A stretch of 64,000 bases of DNA from Halovulum sp039190275 (lineage in GTDB: Bacteria; Pseudomonadota; Alphaproteobacteria; Rhodobacterales; Rhodobacteraceae), in the NCBI GenBank assembly GCA_039190275.1, contig JBCCYF010000007.1, forward strand, positions 1 to 64,000, in the 5' to 3' direction. Below, piece after piece: positions 1 through 7,469 of the stretch. The notes beneath the pieces were generated by a model, which did not search any database, was not told where the DNA came from, and was given only the letters and a program-made list of their open reading frames with translations. The first letter of the stretch is position 1. Every line of letters starts with the position of its first letter. Both the position numbers and the translations under genes were made by a program.

Positions 1-685
1 CGTAAGACCGCTGGCCGAACAAGTAGGGTCCGACTTCGTCCTGTCCTGCGATGTGACCGACGAGGCATCGCTTGATGAGACCTTCAAGGCCATTGAAGAG
101 CGTTGGGGTCAGATGGATTTCCTGATACATGCCATCGCGTTCTCGGATAAAAACGAGCTGCGCGGGCGCTATGTGGACACATCTGCCGCCAACTTCGCGC
201 TGACCATGAATGTGTCCGTCTACTCATTTACGGCCGTTGCCCAACGTGCGGAGAAGATGATGCCGGAGGGCGGCGCCATGCTGACCCTGACCTACTATGG
301 TGCCGAGAAGGTGCTTCCCCACTACAACGTGATGGGCGTCGCCAAAGCCGGGCTTGAGGTTTCGGTGAAATACATGGCGATGGACCTGGGACCGAAGAAC
401 ATTCGTGTGAATGCGCTGTCGGCCGGTCCGATAAAGACGCTCGCTGCCTCGGGTATCGGGGATTTTCGCTATATCCTGAAATGGAACGAGTTGAACTCCC
501 CGCTCCGCCGTACCGTCGATCAAGTTGAGGTCGGAAAGTCCGCCATGTATCTGGTGTCGGATCTGGCCAGCGGTGTCACCGGAGAGATTCACCATGTCGA
601 CTGTGGATACAATGTTATTGGCATGAAGGCCGAGGACTCGCCGGACATCGATGTGGTTTCAGGGCGTAAGAGTGCGGATGACTGA
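1..685 (+). CDS. fabI: Enoyl-[acyl-carrier-protein] reductase FabI (5' end cut off)
   Basis: NADH-dependent reductase of the last step of each fatty-acid elongation cycle (type II FAS, cytosol). Only the C-terminal three quarters lie in the window; the reading frame is open from base 2 back through the window edge, so the true start is outside. The catalytic pair is visible as Tyr in HYNVMGVAKAG followed by Lys six residues later, preceded by the FabI-type segment TYYGAEKVLP; the C-terminal DCGYNVIGM is also typical. The stop overlaps the start of the LysE-type gene by 8 bases, so the two are probably co-transcribed. The family is secure because of the Tyr-x6-Lys spacing that separates FabI from ordinary SDRs. 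Confidence 0.95.
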   Translation, partial: VRPLAEQVGSDFVLSCDVTDEASLDETFKAIEERWGQMDFLIHAIAFSDKNELRGRYVDTSAANFALTMNVSVYSFTAVAQRAEKMMPEGGAMLTLTYYGAEKVLPHYNVMGVAKAGLEVSVKYMAMDLGPKNIRVNALSAGPIKTLAASGIGDFRYILKWNELNSPLRRTVDQVEVGKSAMYLVSDLASGVTGEIHHVDCGYNVIGMKAEDSPDIDVVSGRKSADD

Positions 686-1298
686 GGCTGCGCTTGTACT
701 GCTGCCTTTGGTGCTGGCACATTTTGCGGCCGCCGCGTCGCCCGGTCCAAGTTTCGTTCTGATCGCGCGGACCAGCGTCGCCCGCACACGCGCTGCCGGT
801 ATTCGGATGAGCGTCGGCCTGGGACTGGGTGCGCTGTTCTGGGCCGCCGCCGCGCTTTTTGGGTTGTCGGTGTTGTTCGAAACCGTGCCTTGGACTTATG
901 CGGTACTAAAGGTTGCCGGGGCTGTGTTTCTGGTTTTCATTGGATGGACATTGTGGCGCAACGCCCGGGCCCCGATCATGCTTGAAACACCCGGTGTGCA
1001 AAGCCAGCCAGGCTGGCGCGACCTGTGCCAGGGTTTTCTGGTGCAGATCGCCAACCCCAAAGTGTCGATATTTTTTGGATCTGTGTTTGTAACGCTCATC
1101 CCGCCGGACGCCCCGCTGTCCCTTCTGCTTTGTTTGCTTGCCCTTATTTTTATGGTCGAGACACTCTGGTACATCCTTGTATCTACGTTGTTTTCCGTCC
1201 CGCAAATCTGCCGCCGGTACACGCGTGCCAAAAGCTGGATCGACCGCGCGACGGGAGGTTTCCTGGGCCTTCTGGGCATGCGCTTAGCCGCAAGTTGA
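678..1298 (+). CDS. LysE/RhtB family amino-acid exporter
   Basis: Inner-membrane protein of 206 residues, the usual size for the LysE/RhtB exporters, with about six hydrophobic segments and the family hallmark ASPGPSFVLIART close to the N-terminus. Family members export amino acids such as lysine, homoserine or threonine; the substrate here cannot be told. I chose the ATG at 678 because it gives the normal MTEAALVLLPL start; an in-frame codon at 651 would add nine charged residues inside fabI. It overlaps fabI by 8 bases and is followed 10 bases later by the phosphoribosyltransferase gene, suggesting one transcript. Confidence 0.88.
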   Translation: MTEAALVLLPLVLAHFAAAASPGPSFVLIARTSVARTRAAGIRMSVGLGLGALFWAAAALFGLSVLFETVPWTYAVLKVAGAVFLVFIGWTLWRNARAPIMLETPGVQSQPGWRDLCQGFLVQIANPKVSIFFGSVFVTLIPPDAPLSLLLCLLALIFMVETLWYILVSTLFSVPQICRRYTRAKSWIDRATGGFLGLLGMRLAAS

Positions 1299-1308
1299 AG
1301 GAGCTGAC

Positions 1309-1815
1309 ATGACTGATCGTCTGCCACATGAAAAGGGGTTCCATATCTCCTGGGACCAAATTCATCGGGACGCCCGCGCGTTGGCTTGGCGGCTTGAAAA
1401 CCTGGGGCCGGGAAATGGCGGGACATGGGCGGCTGTTGTTGCGATCACACGCGGCGGTATGGCCCCTGCGATGATTGTCGCGCGGGAACTGGATATTCGT
1501 GTCGTCGACACGATCAGCGTGAAATCCTACGATCACCAGACGCAGGCCGAAGCAGAGGTGCTGAAATCGCCCGACGCCGCACTGATGGGAGACGGAACCG
1601 GTATTCTCATCGTTGACGATCTGGTCGACAGCGGACGTACGCTTGAACTGGTCCGCACAATGTATCCAAAAGCGCATTTTGCAACTGTTTATGCAAAGCC
1701 AAAAGGTCGGCCGATGGTCGACACATTCATTACCGAAGTCAGCCAGGACACCTGGATATTTTTTCCCTGGGATATGGCCCTCCAATATGTGGAACCGTTC
1801 CGAGGAACCGACTGA
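1309..1815 (+). CDS. gpt: Xanthine/guanine phosphoribosyltransferase
   Basis: Purine salvage enzyme that joins guanine, xanthine or hypoxanthine to PRPP to make the nucleotide (cytosol or inner-membrane face). The 168 residues match the Gpt family length. The PRPP-binding motif is at residues 98-111 (ILIVDDLVDSGRT), an AITRGGM phosphate-contact loop is at about 46-51, and the C-terminal WIFFPWDM segment is typical of Gpt rather than Hpt. A clear AAGGAG ribosome site ends a few bases before the ATG. It sits in the fabI-lysE-gpt-glycosyltransferase string. The xanthine/guanine preference is inferred from the family. Confidence 0.88.
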   Translation: MTDRLPHEKGFHISWDQIHRDARALAWRLENLGPGNGGTWAAVVAITRGGMAPAMIVARELDIRVVDTISVKSYDHQTQAEAEVLKSPDAALMGDGTGILIVDDLVDSGRTLELVRTMYPKAHFATVYAKPKGRPMVDTFITEVSQDTWIFFPWDMALQYVEPFRGTD

Positions 1816-1816
1816 C

Positions 1817-3487
1817 GTGCTGACGGATGATCCGGCGCCCGCGCGAGGCGCCATCTTAGGCGGAACCGCACTTTTGTTCGCCGCGTTCATCATTTTGGCG
1901 GGTACAAATCCCATATCCGTCGACGACATGCTGATCACGTTTCAATATGCAAAAAATCTGGTCGACCATGGCGTATTGACATGGTGGCCCGAAGCACCGC
2001 TGGTGGATGGGTACACCAGCCTGGTCCATGTGCTGTTGTTGGCGGCCCTGCACCTTACCGGGCTCAATCTGCTCGCGGCCAACACACTTCTGAACTTCGG
2101 AGCCATGGTCGTCATCACAGCGGGCATACTACGCGCCACTGTGATGTTCAGACCTTGGGTTCGTCTGGCAGCGGTGTCCGTCACCTTGATCAACGCCAGT
2201 TTCATGTTTTGGATTGCCGGGGGTTTAGACGGGATTCTCTACACCGCGGCGCTTCTTTGGACCTATCTTGTTTATGAAAGCGCTATAGAAAACAGCAACT
2301 TCGGCGCCGGTTTGGCCGCCCTAATGCTCGCCCTTGCGGCAATACGGCCCGAAGGGATGTTCATCGCTCTGGCCCTCATTATCTTTTTCTTCGCAGTTCA
2401 GCTACGGCGCCAACGCTGGCCAAACGGGGTCGTCTGGCCGATAGCGGTTCTTGCCGCCATCGCCGGGTTGATCGCCTGGCGGATCTGGATGTACGGTCAT
2501 CCTGTCCCCAACACTTATTATGCCAAAGCCTCGGCCAGCCTTACGCTGGAGATCGGTCAAGGGCTGGACTACTTCTGGACATGGCTTAGCGCACAGGGGG
2601 GGATGACCCTGCTGGCAACACCGATTGCGCTTGCCATGGGGTCAGGCAAATGGCTGCGTGCGCTTTTTGTCGCCGGTCTGATTGCGATCACCATCCTTGC
2701 GGGCGGCGATCCGCATCCATTCGGGCGGTTCTTTCTTCCCGTCATTCCACTTGTAGCGCTCGATTGTGCCTGGATCCTGAACTCCCGCCGACGCGCTCTA
2801 CACCGAATTTCCGCTGTGGCTTTGGTGTTGCATCTCCTGTTTCAAATTGTCCTGGCCCAAGGCGCGTGGGAGATACCACGAAAGATCGGACACAGTCTAA
2901 ACGCCATGCGGGACGGGAGTTGGCCGCATCTGACCTATCAAGACAGCTTATATGTCAACACTACACGGGCCATGGTTCAGGACCTGGACAAAAGCCTCGT
3001 CGCAGACCTGCCGCTCGCCGCGACGGACGTGGGCGCACTGGCCTATTTCTCAAATCGCTGGGTGCGGGATGCTATCGGCCTGAACGATCCGGAATTGGCA
3101 CATTTGCCCAAGCCGGAAAACAAATCGAACACCTGGGGTATCCCGAACTTGGGCGTATTGCTCGGGCATAAGGTGCCCTTGGCGTATTCATACTTCCCAG
3201 TCTACGACGATGTGGCGTGGAGCGATGTTGCAAGCGGCGCGCACAGCTGTGCGTTCTTTGTGAAGCGCCGGATGGAAAATATCTCGCAGTTCGCCACCGC
3301 GTTGGATCAGAGCTACCTTTGTGCCTCAATCGAGGCTCAGGACTTGTCGGGCCGTTACATCAACCTGTTTGTGCACAAGGACATTGGGATGGCAGCATTT
3401 ACGACACCAGACCGTGTAACCCTGAGCCAATGCGTCCCACAGGTCTTTGCGGCCTGCGACCTGCCGGTATTCGCTACCTCACAATAA
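1817..3487 (+). CDS. GT-C type integral-membrane glycosyltransferase-like protein
   Basis: Polytopic membrane protein of about 556 residues with roughly ten hydrophobic helices and a soluble C-terminal part of about 200 residues. Near the N-terminus it has SVDDMLITFQYAKNL followed by VDGYTSLVHVLLL, the pattern of GT-C enzymes (acidic pair in the first periplasmic loop, then a VEGYT-like motif) that transfer sugars from polyprenyl-phosphate donors. An IRPEGMF motif follows near the middle. Acceptor and sugar are unknown. I prefer the GTG at 1817, which has GAGGA ten bases upstream and follows the gpt stop directly; an ATG at 1787 inside gpt is the alternative. The end overlaps dctM, on the other strand, by 14 bases. 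Confidence 0.7.
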   Translation: MLTDDPAPARGAILGGTALLFAAFIILAGTNPISVDDMLITFQYAKNLVDHGVLTWWPEAPLVDGYTSLVHVLLLAALHLTGLNLLAANTLLNFGAMVVITAGILRATVMFRPWVRLAAVSVTLINASFMFWIAGGLDGILYTAALLWTYLVYESAIENSNFGAGLAALMLALAAIRPEGMFIALALIIFFFAVQLRRQRWPNGVVWPIAVLAAIAGLIAWRIWMYGHPVPNTYYAKASASLTLEIGQGLDYFWTWLSAQGGMTLLATPIALAMGSGKWLRALFVAGLIAITILAGGDPHPFGRFFLPVIPLVALDCAWILNSRRRALHRISAVALVLHLLFQIVLAQGAWEIPRKIGHSLNAMRDGSWPHLTYQDSLYVNTTRAMVQDLDKSLVADLPLAATDVGALAYFSNRWVRDAIGLNDPELAHLPKPENKSNTWGIPNLGVLLGHKVPLAYSYFPVYDDVAWSDVASGAHSCAFFVKRRMENISQFATALDQSYLCASIEAQDLSGRYINLFVHKDIGMAAFTTPDRVTLSQCVPQVFAACDLPVFATSQ

Positions 3488-4859
3488 TCTCGGGGCCCAT
3501 GAAATAGGTCGGCAGAAAAGTCGATAGTGCCGGAATATAGGTCACCATGATCAAGAACACGACCAGTATCGAGAGCCACGGCAGCGCGGCGCGAACCACG
3601 CTCATCAGCGGCATACCGGCAACGCCCGAAGTGACGAACAGATTTAGCCCCACAGGCGGCGTGATCATCCCGATCTCCATGTTCACCACCATGATGATTC
3701 CTAAGTGGATGGGATCGATTCCCAACTCGATGGCGATGGGAAAAACCAGCGGTGCCACGATCACGATCAGACCGGATGGCTCCATGAACTGACCGCCAAT
3801 CAGCAGTATCACGTTGACGATGACCAGGAACATCACCGGACCAAAGCCCGCGTTCAGCATTGCGCCGGCGATGCGCTGGGGGATCTGCTCATCCGTCAGA
3901 ACATGTTTCAGGATCAATGCATTGGCGATGATGAACAACAGGGTGACGGTCAACTTACCAGCCTCGAACAGCGTATCGCGCGTGTCGGGATGAACCCATG
4001 CAGTTACAAGAGCATAGGGTTTCTGGTAGAGCGGCAACGGCGTCTCGGTCGCGTCCCCTGGGGCCGGTTTCAGCGGCCCCATGTCCCGGTAGACGAAACT
4101 GGCGATCAAAAAGGCATAAACCGCGGCCACCGCGGCCGCCTCGGTCGGGGTAAAGATCCCACCATAGATCCCGCCCAGAATGATCACGATCAGAAATAGA
4201 CCCCAGCCTGCCTTAACGCCGGTTTCAAGGATTTCTTCAAAACCCTTCCACTCCCCCTTGGGTAGGTTTTTGATGCGGGCGTAGATGTAGATCGCAATCA
4301 TCAGCATACTGCCCGCCATCAAACCCGGGATCACACCGGCGAGGAACATGCGCCCGACCGAGACATCGGTCGCCGCGGCATAGACCACCATCACGATGGA
4401 GGGCGGGATCAGGATGCCGAGCGTTCCCGCGTTGCAGATCACGCCTGCTGCAAAGGATTTGTCGTAGCCGACTTTCTGCATGCCAGCGATGACGATGGAT
4501 CCGATGGCCACAACGGTGGCGGGGCTTGATCCGCTCAGCGCAGCGAACAGCATACAGGCAAACACGCCCGCAATGGCCAACCCGCCCGGGAAATGACCGA
4601 CACAGGCGATCGAGAAATCGATGATCCGCCGCGCCACACCGCCAGTGGACATGAACGACGAGGCAAGAATGAAGAACGGAATTGCCAGCAACGTCGGGTG
4701 ACCGGCCATGGACTGGAACAGCTGTTTTGCGACCGACGCGAGCGACGTATCCGACAAAACGAGCAAAAACAGCATCGAACTGAAGCCCAGCGACACCGCA
4801 ATCGGCACCCCGATCATCAAAAAGCCGATGACCATCAGAAAAAGAACTAGAATTTCCAT
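3474..4859 (-). CDS. dctM: TRAP transporter large permease, DctM family
   Basis: Sodium-coupled large membrane subunit (461 residues, about 12 helices) of a tripartite ATP-independent periplasmic transporter. The conserved family segments are visible: GVPIAVSLGFSSM at the N-terminus, FFILASSFMSTGGVARRIIDF, and LSGSSPATVVAIGSIVIAGM. It lies three bases after dctQ and is the last gene of the dctPQM operon. The protein carries an insert of about 30 charged and proline-rich residues in the middle (DMGPLKPAPGDATETPLPLY), as seen in many DctM proteins. Together with DctP the likely cargo is a C4-dicarboxylate or related carboxylic acid. Confidence 0.95.
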   Translation of the reverse strand: MEILVLFLMVIGFLMIGVPIAVSLGFSSMLFLLVLSDTSLASVAKQLFQSMAGHPTLLAIPFFILASSFMSTGGVARRIIDFSIACVGHFPGGLAIAGVFACMLFAALSGSSPATVVAIGSIVIAGMQKVGYDKSFAAGVICNAGTLGILIPPSIVMVVYAAATDVSVGRMFLAGVIPGLMAGSMLMIAIYIYARIKNLPKGEWKGFEEILETGVKAGWGLFLIVIILGGIYGGIFTPTEAAAVAAVYAFLIASFVYRDMGPLKPAPGDATETPLPLYQKPYALVTAWVHPDTRDTLFEAGKLTVTLLFIIANALILKHVLTDEQIPQRIAGAMLNAGFGPVMFLVIVNVILLIGGQFMEPSGLIVIVAPLVFPIAIELGIDPIHLGIIMVVNMEIGMITPPVGLNLFVTSGVAGMPLMSVVRAALPWLSILVVFLIMVTYIPALSTFLPTYFMGPEIIVR

Positions 4860-4862
4860 GCC

Positions 4863-5567
4863 TTAGCCCCTGTCGCCGCGCTGTGCGGCCAGTTCTTCCA
4901 ATGCATCCTCGGCTTCATGGCTGACAATCAGAGCCTGCCGCCGCCCGCGCAGCACATGCAGAAATGCCTGGCAAAAGCGGAACAGCAGAAGCGCACACCC
5001 AATTGGCAGGATCATATAGGGGATCACCAGGGGAAGTTTCTCGTATGGCTCCTCACCCTCGGGCAGGAACAGCCACTCGATGGGGCCACGAAGGATGTCC
5101 GGCAGCGGAAGTTGCTCGGTCGGGGTGTAGCCTTGGTTGTCCCATGGCTTCATTTCCTGCAATCCGGTCGGAAACCAGTGTCCTGTAGTTTGCGGCAGAT
5201 TGGCAAAATTTGCGAACTGATCCCATGCGCCTTTCATCATCAGAAATGCATAGGCAAGGCACACCAGCCCCGCCAGGACCACAAGCAGCCGTTGCACTGT
5301 TCGGGGCACAATGTTTATCAGCGCATCCACGCCCAGGTGCGCATTCACCTTGACGCAGTAGGACATGCCAAAAAGCACAAGCCAGGCGAACAGATACTCG
5401 GTGGTTTCGAGCCCCCAGATCAGGCTTGAATTAAAGGCGTAGCGGAGAACGACGTTGGCAAACGTGATCAGCGTCATAAGGCCCAGGATCACGGCAATGG
5501 CCGTTTCCTCGAATCCATTGACCAGGCGGCCCAGCGGCGTCTCTGCTTCAAATCGTGACCCCTGCAC
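4863..5567 (-). CDS. dctQ: TRAP transporter small permease, DctQ family
   Basis: Small membrane subunit of the TRAP transporter, about 234 residues and four helices. The family signature FANVVLRYAFNSSLIWGLETTEYLFAWLVLFG spans the first helices (only part quoted by position: about residues 35-65). I chose the GTG at 5567, which has a GGGGGGAA ribosome site just upstream; a longer reading frame to 5699 would run into dctP. It is larger than many DctQ proteins because of a periplasmic stretch of about 60 residues between helices 3 and 4. Partners are DctM, three bases downstream, and DctP, 59 bases upstream. Confidence 0.9.
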   Translation of the reverse strand: MQGSRFEAETPLGRLVNGFEETAIAVILGLMTLITFANVVLRYAFNSSLIWGLETTEYLFAWLVLFGMSYCVKVNAHLGVDALINIVPRTVQRLLVVLAGLVCLAYAFLMMKGAWDQFANFANLPQTTGHWFPTGLQEMKPWDNQGYTPTEQLPLPDILRGPIEWLFLPEGEEPYEKLPLVIPYMILPIGCALLLFRFCQAFLHVLRGRRQALIVSHEAEDALEELAAQRGDRG

Positions 5568-5595
5568 AGCTGTTCCCCCCGGTTGAGTTCGGTGG

Positions 5596-5619
5596 GGGCG
5601 GCCCAAGACAGGGCCGCCC
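5596..5619 (-). other. Intercistronic hairpin between dctP and dctQ
   Basis: Perfect 9-base inverted repeat (GGGCGGCCC, six-base loop, GGGCCGCCC) starting eight bases after the dctP stop codon and before the dctQ ribosome site. There is no T run, so it is more likely an RNA-stabilising or attenuating stem that lets the binding protein be made in excess over the membrane subunits. Confidence 0.65.
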
Positions 5620-5626
5620 ATGGCAC

Positions 5627-6628
5627 TTAGTACTGTGCGTTGATTTCCTGAGCCGCGGCAATGTTCTCGGCGCCTACATCGGCCTCGAACTGGCTCCAAA
5701 CCGGTTTCATCGCCTCAACCCAGGCCGTGCGCTGATCATCGGTCAGTTGCCGGACTTCACCACCATTGGCAATGATCGCGGCCTTGGCGTCGTCATTCAC
5801 CTTGGTGGATTCGCTGTTCCGCGTGGTCGTCACTTCACTCAGAATGGTGAGGAACTGGTCGCGTGTCGCAGGTTCAAGACCCTCAAGCCATTCCACCGAG
5901 GCAACCACAAGATAGTCGATGATACCGTGGTTCGTTTCGGTGATCCCGTCCTGCACCTCGAAGAACTTCTGCCCGAAAATATTCGACCAGGTGTTCTCCT
6001 GACCGTCGACAACACCGGTCTGAAGTGCGCCATACACCTCGGCAAAGGCCATCGGTTGTGGGCTGGCGCCCAAGGCTTCCATCTGCGCCACAAGCACGTC
6101 CGACGGCTGAACCCGGAACTTCAGCCCCGAGGCATCTGACGGATCCATCAACGGCTTATTGGCAGAGAACTGCTTCATGCCGTTGTGCCAGAATTCCAAC
6201 CCCATCAGACCACGACGCGCGATGCTCTCTTTCATCGCCTGACCGGTTTCCGACGCCTGGAACGCATTCACCGCCTCGATGTTCTTGAACATGAACGGCA
6301 GGTCGAAAATGCGGAACACCTTGGTATAGCGCTCGAACAGTGACAGCGACGGTGCGGCCAACTGCACGTCGCCCTGCAACATGGCTTCCAGAACCTCTTC
6401 ATCGGTGTAGAGCTGTGACGAGGGGAACACCTCCATGCAGGCGGTGCCATTCATCTCGTCGTTGACACGCTCCTGCAGAAGCGCGGCCGCCAGCCCCTTG
6501 GGGTGACGATCGGTATTTGTCACATGGCTGAATTTGATGACAAGCTCGCCCGGGTCACAGGCGGCCATGGCCTGGGTACCGGTCAGAGCGACGGCCGCGA
6601 CAAGCGCCGTCCTTAGAAACATTTTCAT
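5627..6628 (-). CDS. dctP: TRAP transporter periplasmic solute-binding protein DctP
   Basis: Periplasmic binding protein of 333 residues. The first 22 residues form a Sec signal peptide (MKMFLRTALVAAVALTGTQAMA, cleavage after AMA). The mature part starts with FSHVTNTDRHPKGLAA, and has GLKFRVQPSDVLVAQ with the arginine that binds the carboxylate of the ligand, and the DctP-type segment VYGALQTGVVDGQENTWSN. This close match to the C4-dicarboxylate DctP group favours malate, fumarate or succinate, though related acids cannot be excluded. It is the first gene of dctPQM; the 223 bases upstream hold a consensus -10 box and an inverted repeat. Confidence 0.92.
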   Translation of the reverse strand: MKMFLRTALVAAVALTGTQAMAACDPGELVIKFSHVTNTDRHPKGLAAALLQERVNDEMNGTACMEVFPSSQLYTDEEVLEAMLQGDVQLAAPSLSLFERYTKVFRIFDLPFMFKNIEAVNAFQASETGQAMKESIARRGLMGLEFWHNGMKQFSANKPLMDPSDASGLKFRVQPSDVLVAQMEALGASPQPMAFAEVYGALQTGVVDGQENTWSNIFGQKFFEVQDGITETNHGIIDYLVVASVEWLEGLEPATRDQFLTILSEVTTTRNSESTKVNDDAKAAIIANGGEVRQLTDDQRTAWVEAMKPVWSQFEADVGAENIAAAQEINAQY

Positions 6629-6735
6629 AGGTAACTCCCTGTTGGCGTACCCCTGTGTCGGGGCTGGCCACAGACTACATAGGCCCGGGGGTTAAGGTGA
6701 ACCGGTATTGGGCATCACACACCAACAATTGATGA

Positions 6736-6741
6736 ATTATA
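6736..6741 (-). promoter_or_regulatory. Probable -10 box of the dctPQM promoter
   Basis: On the minus strand a perfect TATAAT occurs about 108 bases before the dctP start. No good -35 hexamer lies 16-18 bases upstream, as expected for an activator-dependent sigma-70-type promoter. I searched this intergenic region for a sigma-54 GG-N10-GC element and did not find one. Confidence 0.5.
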
Positions 6742-6803
6742 CTTAAGATCAGCCAGTTAGATTGGCAAATGACCGGTTTTTGTTGTCGGATCGCAGACAG
6801 TAC

Positions 6804-6821
6804 TGTGCGAAAATCCGCACA
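6804..6821 (-). promoter_or_regulatory. Inverted repeat, likely activator site for dctPQM
   Basis: TGTGCG, six bases, CGCACA: a perfect 6-base dyad centred about 84 bases upstream of the expected dctP transcription start and 30 bases beyond the stop codon of the adjacent response regulator gene. Position and symmetry fit the binding site of a Fis-type response regulator dimer. The binding protein is inferred from proximity only. Confidence 0.5.
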
Positions 6822-6851
6822 TCGGCACGTTTATACGCTGTTGTGGCCGAA

Positions 6852-7469
6852 TCAATGGGCCTCTCGCATATCTCCGGGGTTTAATCCGTGGCGCTTGAGC
6901 TTGTCGTAGAGTGTCTTTCGTGGCAACCCAAGTTGCTCGGCCGCCGCAACCACCCGGCCCCCCTGGCTGCGCAGCGCCGCTTCGATAAGGTGCTTTTCAA
7001 TGACATCTATCTGTTGGCTTAGGCTGCCGGCACGTCCGGCGGCGGCAACAACGGTATTCAGCGTCGTCTCGGCCAGCAACGCGCGGTTTGCCAGCACCAA
7101 ACTCCGCTTTTCGCACCCACGGGCAACCGCGGCCAGCAACCGTTTGGCGGGGCATGGTTTTTCCAGGAAGTCATAGGCGCCCTCGGTCATGGCACGAACT
7201 GCCATCGGTATGTCACCCTCGCCGGTCAGCACCACCACCGGCAGATCGGGGTCGATGCCCCGCGCCCGCTCCAACAGGTCGAAGCCGTCACGCCCTGGCA
7301 TTCTGATGTCGGTCACCACGATGCCGGTGAAGCCGGGTGACAGATGATCTGTCGCCTCGATGAGCGAGGAGCAGGCGGTTACAGCGTATTCCGCCAGTTC
7401 AAGGGTTTGCGAAAGCGCATCGCGAACATCACGGTCATCATCGACAAGCAGCACGCGGCAGACCTTCAT
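6852..7469 (-). CDS. Receiver/Fis-type response regulator lacking the AAA+ domain (DctD-like)
   Basis: Response regulator of 205 residues. Residues 1-120 are a receiver domain: acidic VDDD near the N-terminus, phospho-acceptor Asp in VTDIRMPGRDG, Thr/Ser in VVLTGEG, and Lys in FLEKP. After a linker comes a C-terminal Fis-type helix-turn-helix (about 155-200: IEKHLIEAALRSQGG to LPRKTLYDKLKRHG). Ends resemble DctD, but the roughly 240-residue AAA+ sigma-54 domain between them is absent, giving the architecture of the ActR/RegA group. Its start overlaps the stop of the kinase gene by 4 bases, so the two form a pair that probably controls the neighbouring dctPQM. Confidence 0.85.
   Translation of the reverse strand: MKVCRVLLVDDDRDVRDALSQTLELAEYAVTACSSLIEATDHLSPGFTGIVVTDIRMPGRDGFDLLERARGIDPDLPVVVLTGEGDIPMAVRAMTEGAYDFLEKPCPAKRLLAAVARGCEKRSLVLANRALLAETTLNTVVAAAGRAGSLSQQIDVIEKHLIEAALRSQGGRVVAAAEQLGLPRKTLYDKLKRHGLNPGDMREAH

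Noticed and set aside
6629..6851. Sigma-54 (-24/-12) promoter before dctP
   Set aside because: Searched because DctB/DctD systems usually use sigma-54; no GG-N10-GC element was found, whereas a TATAAT box is present.
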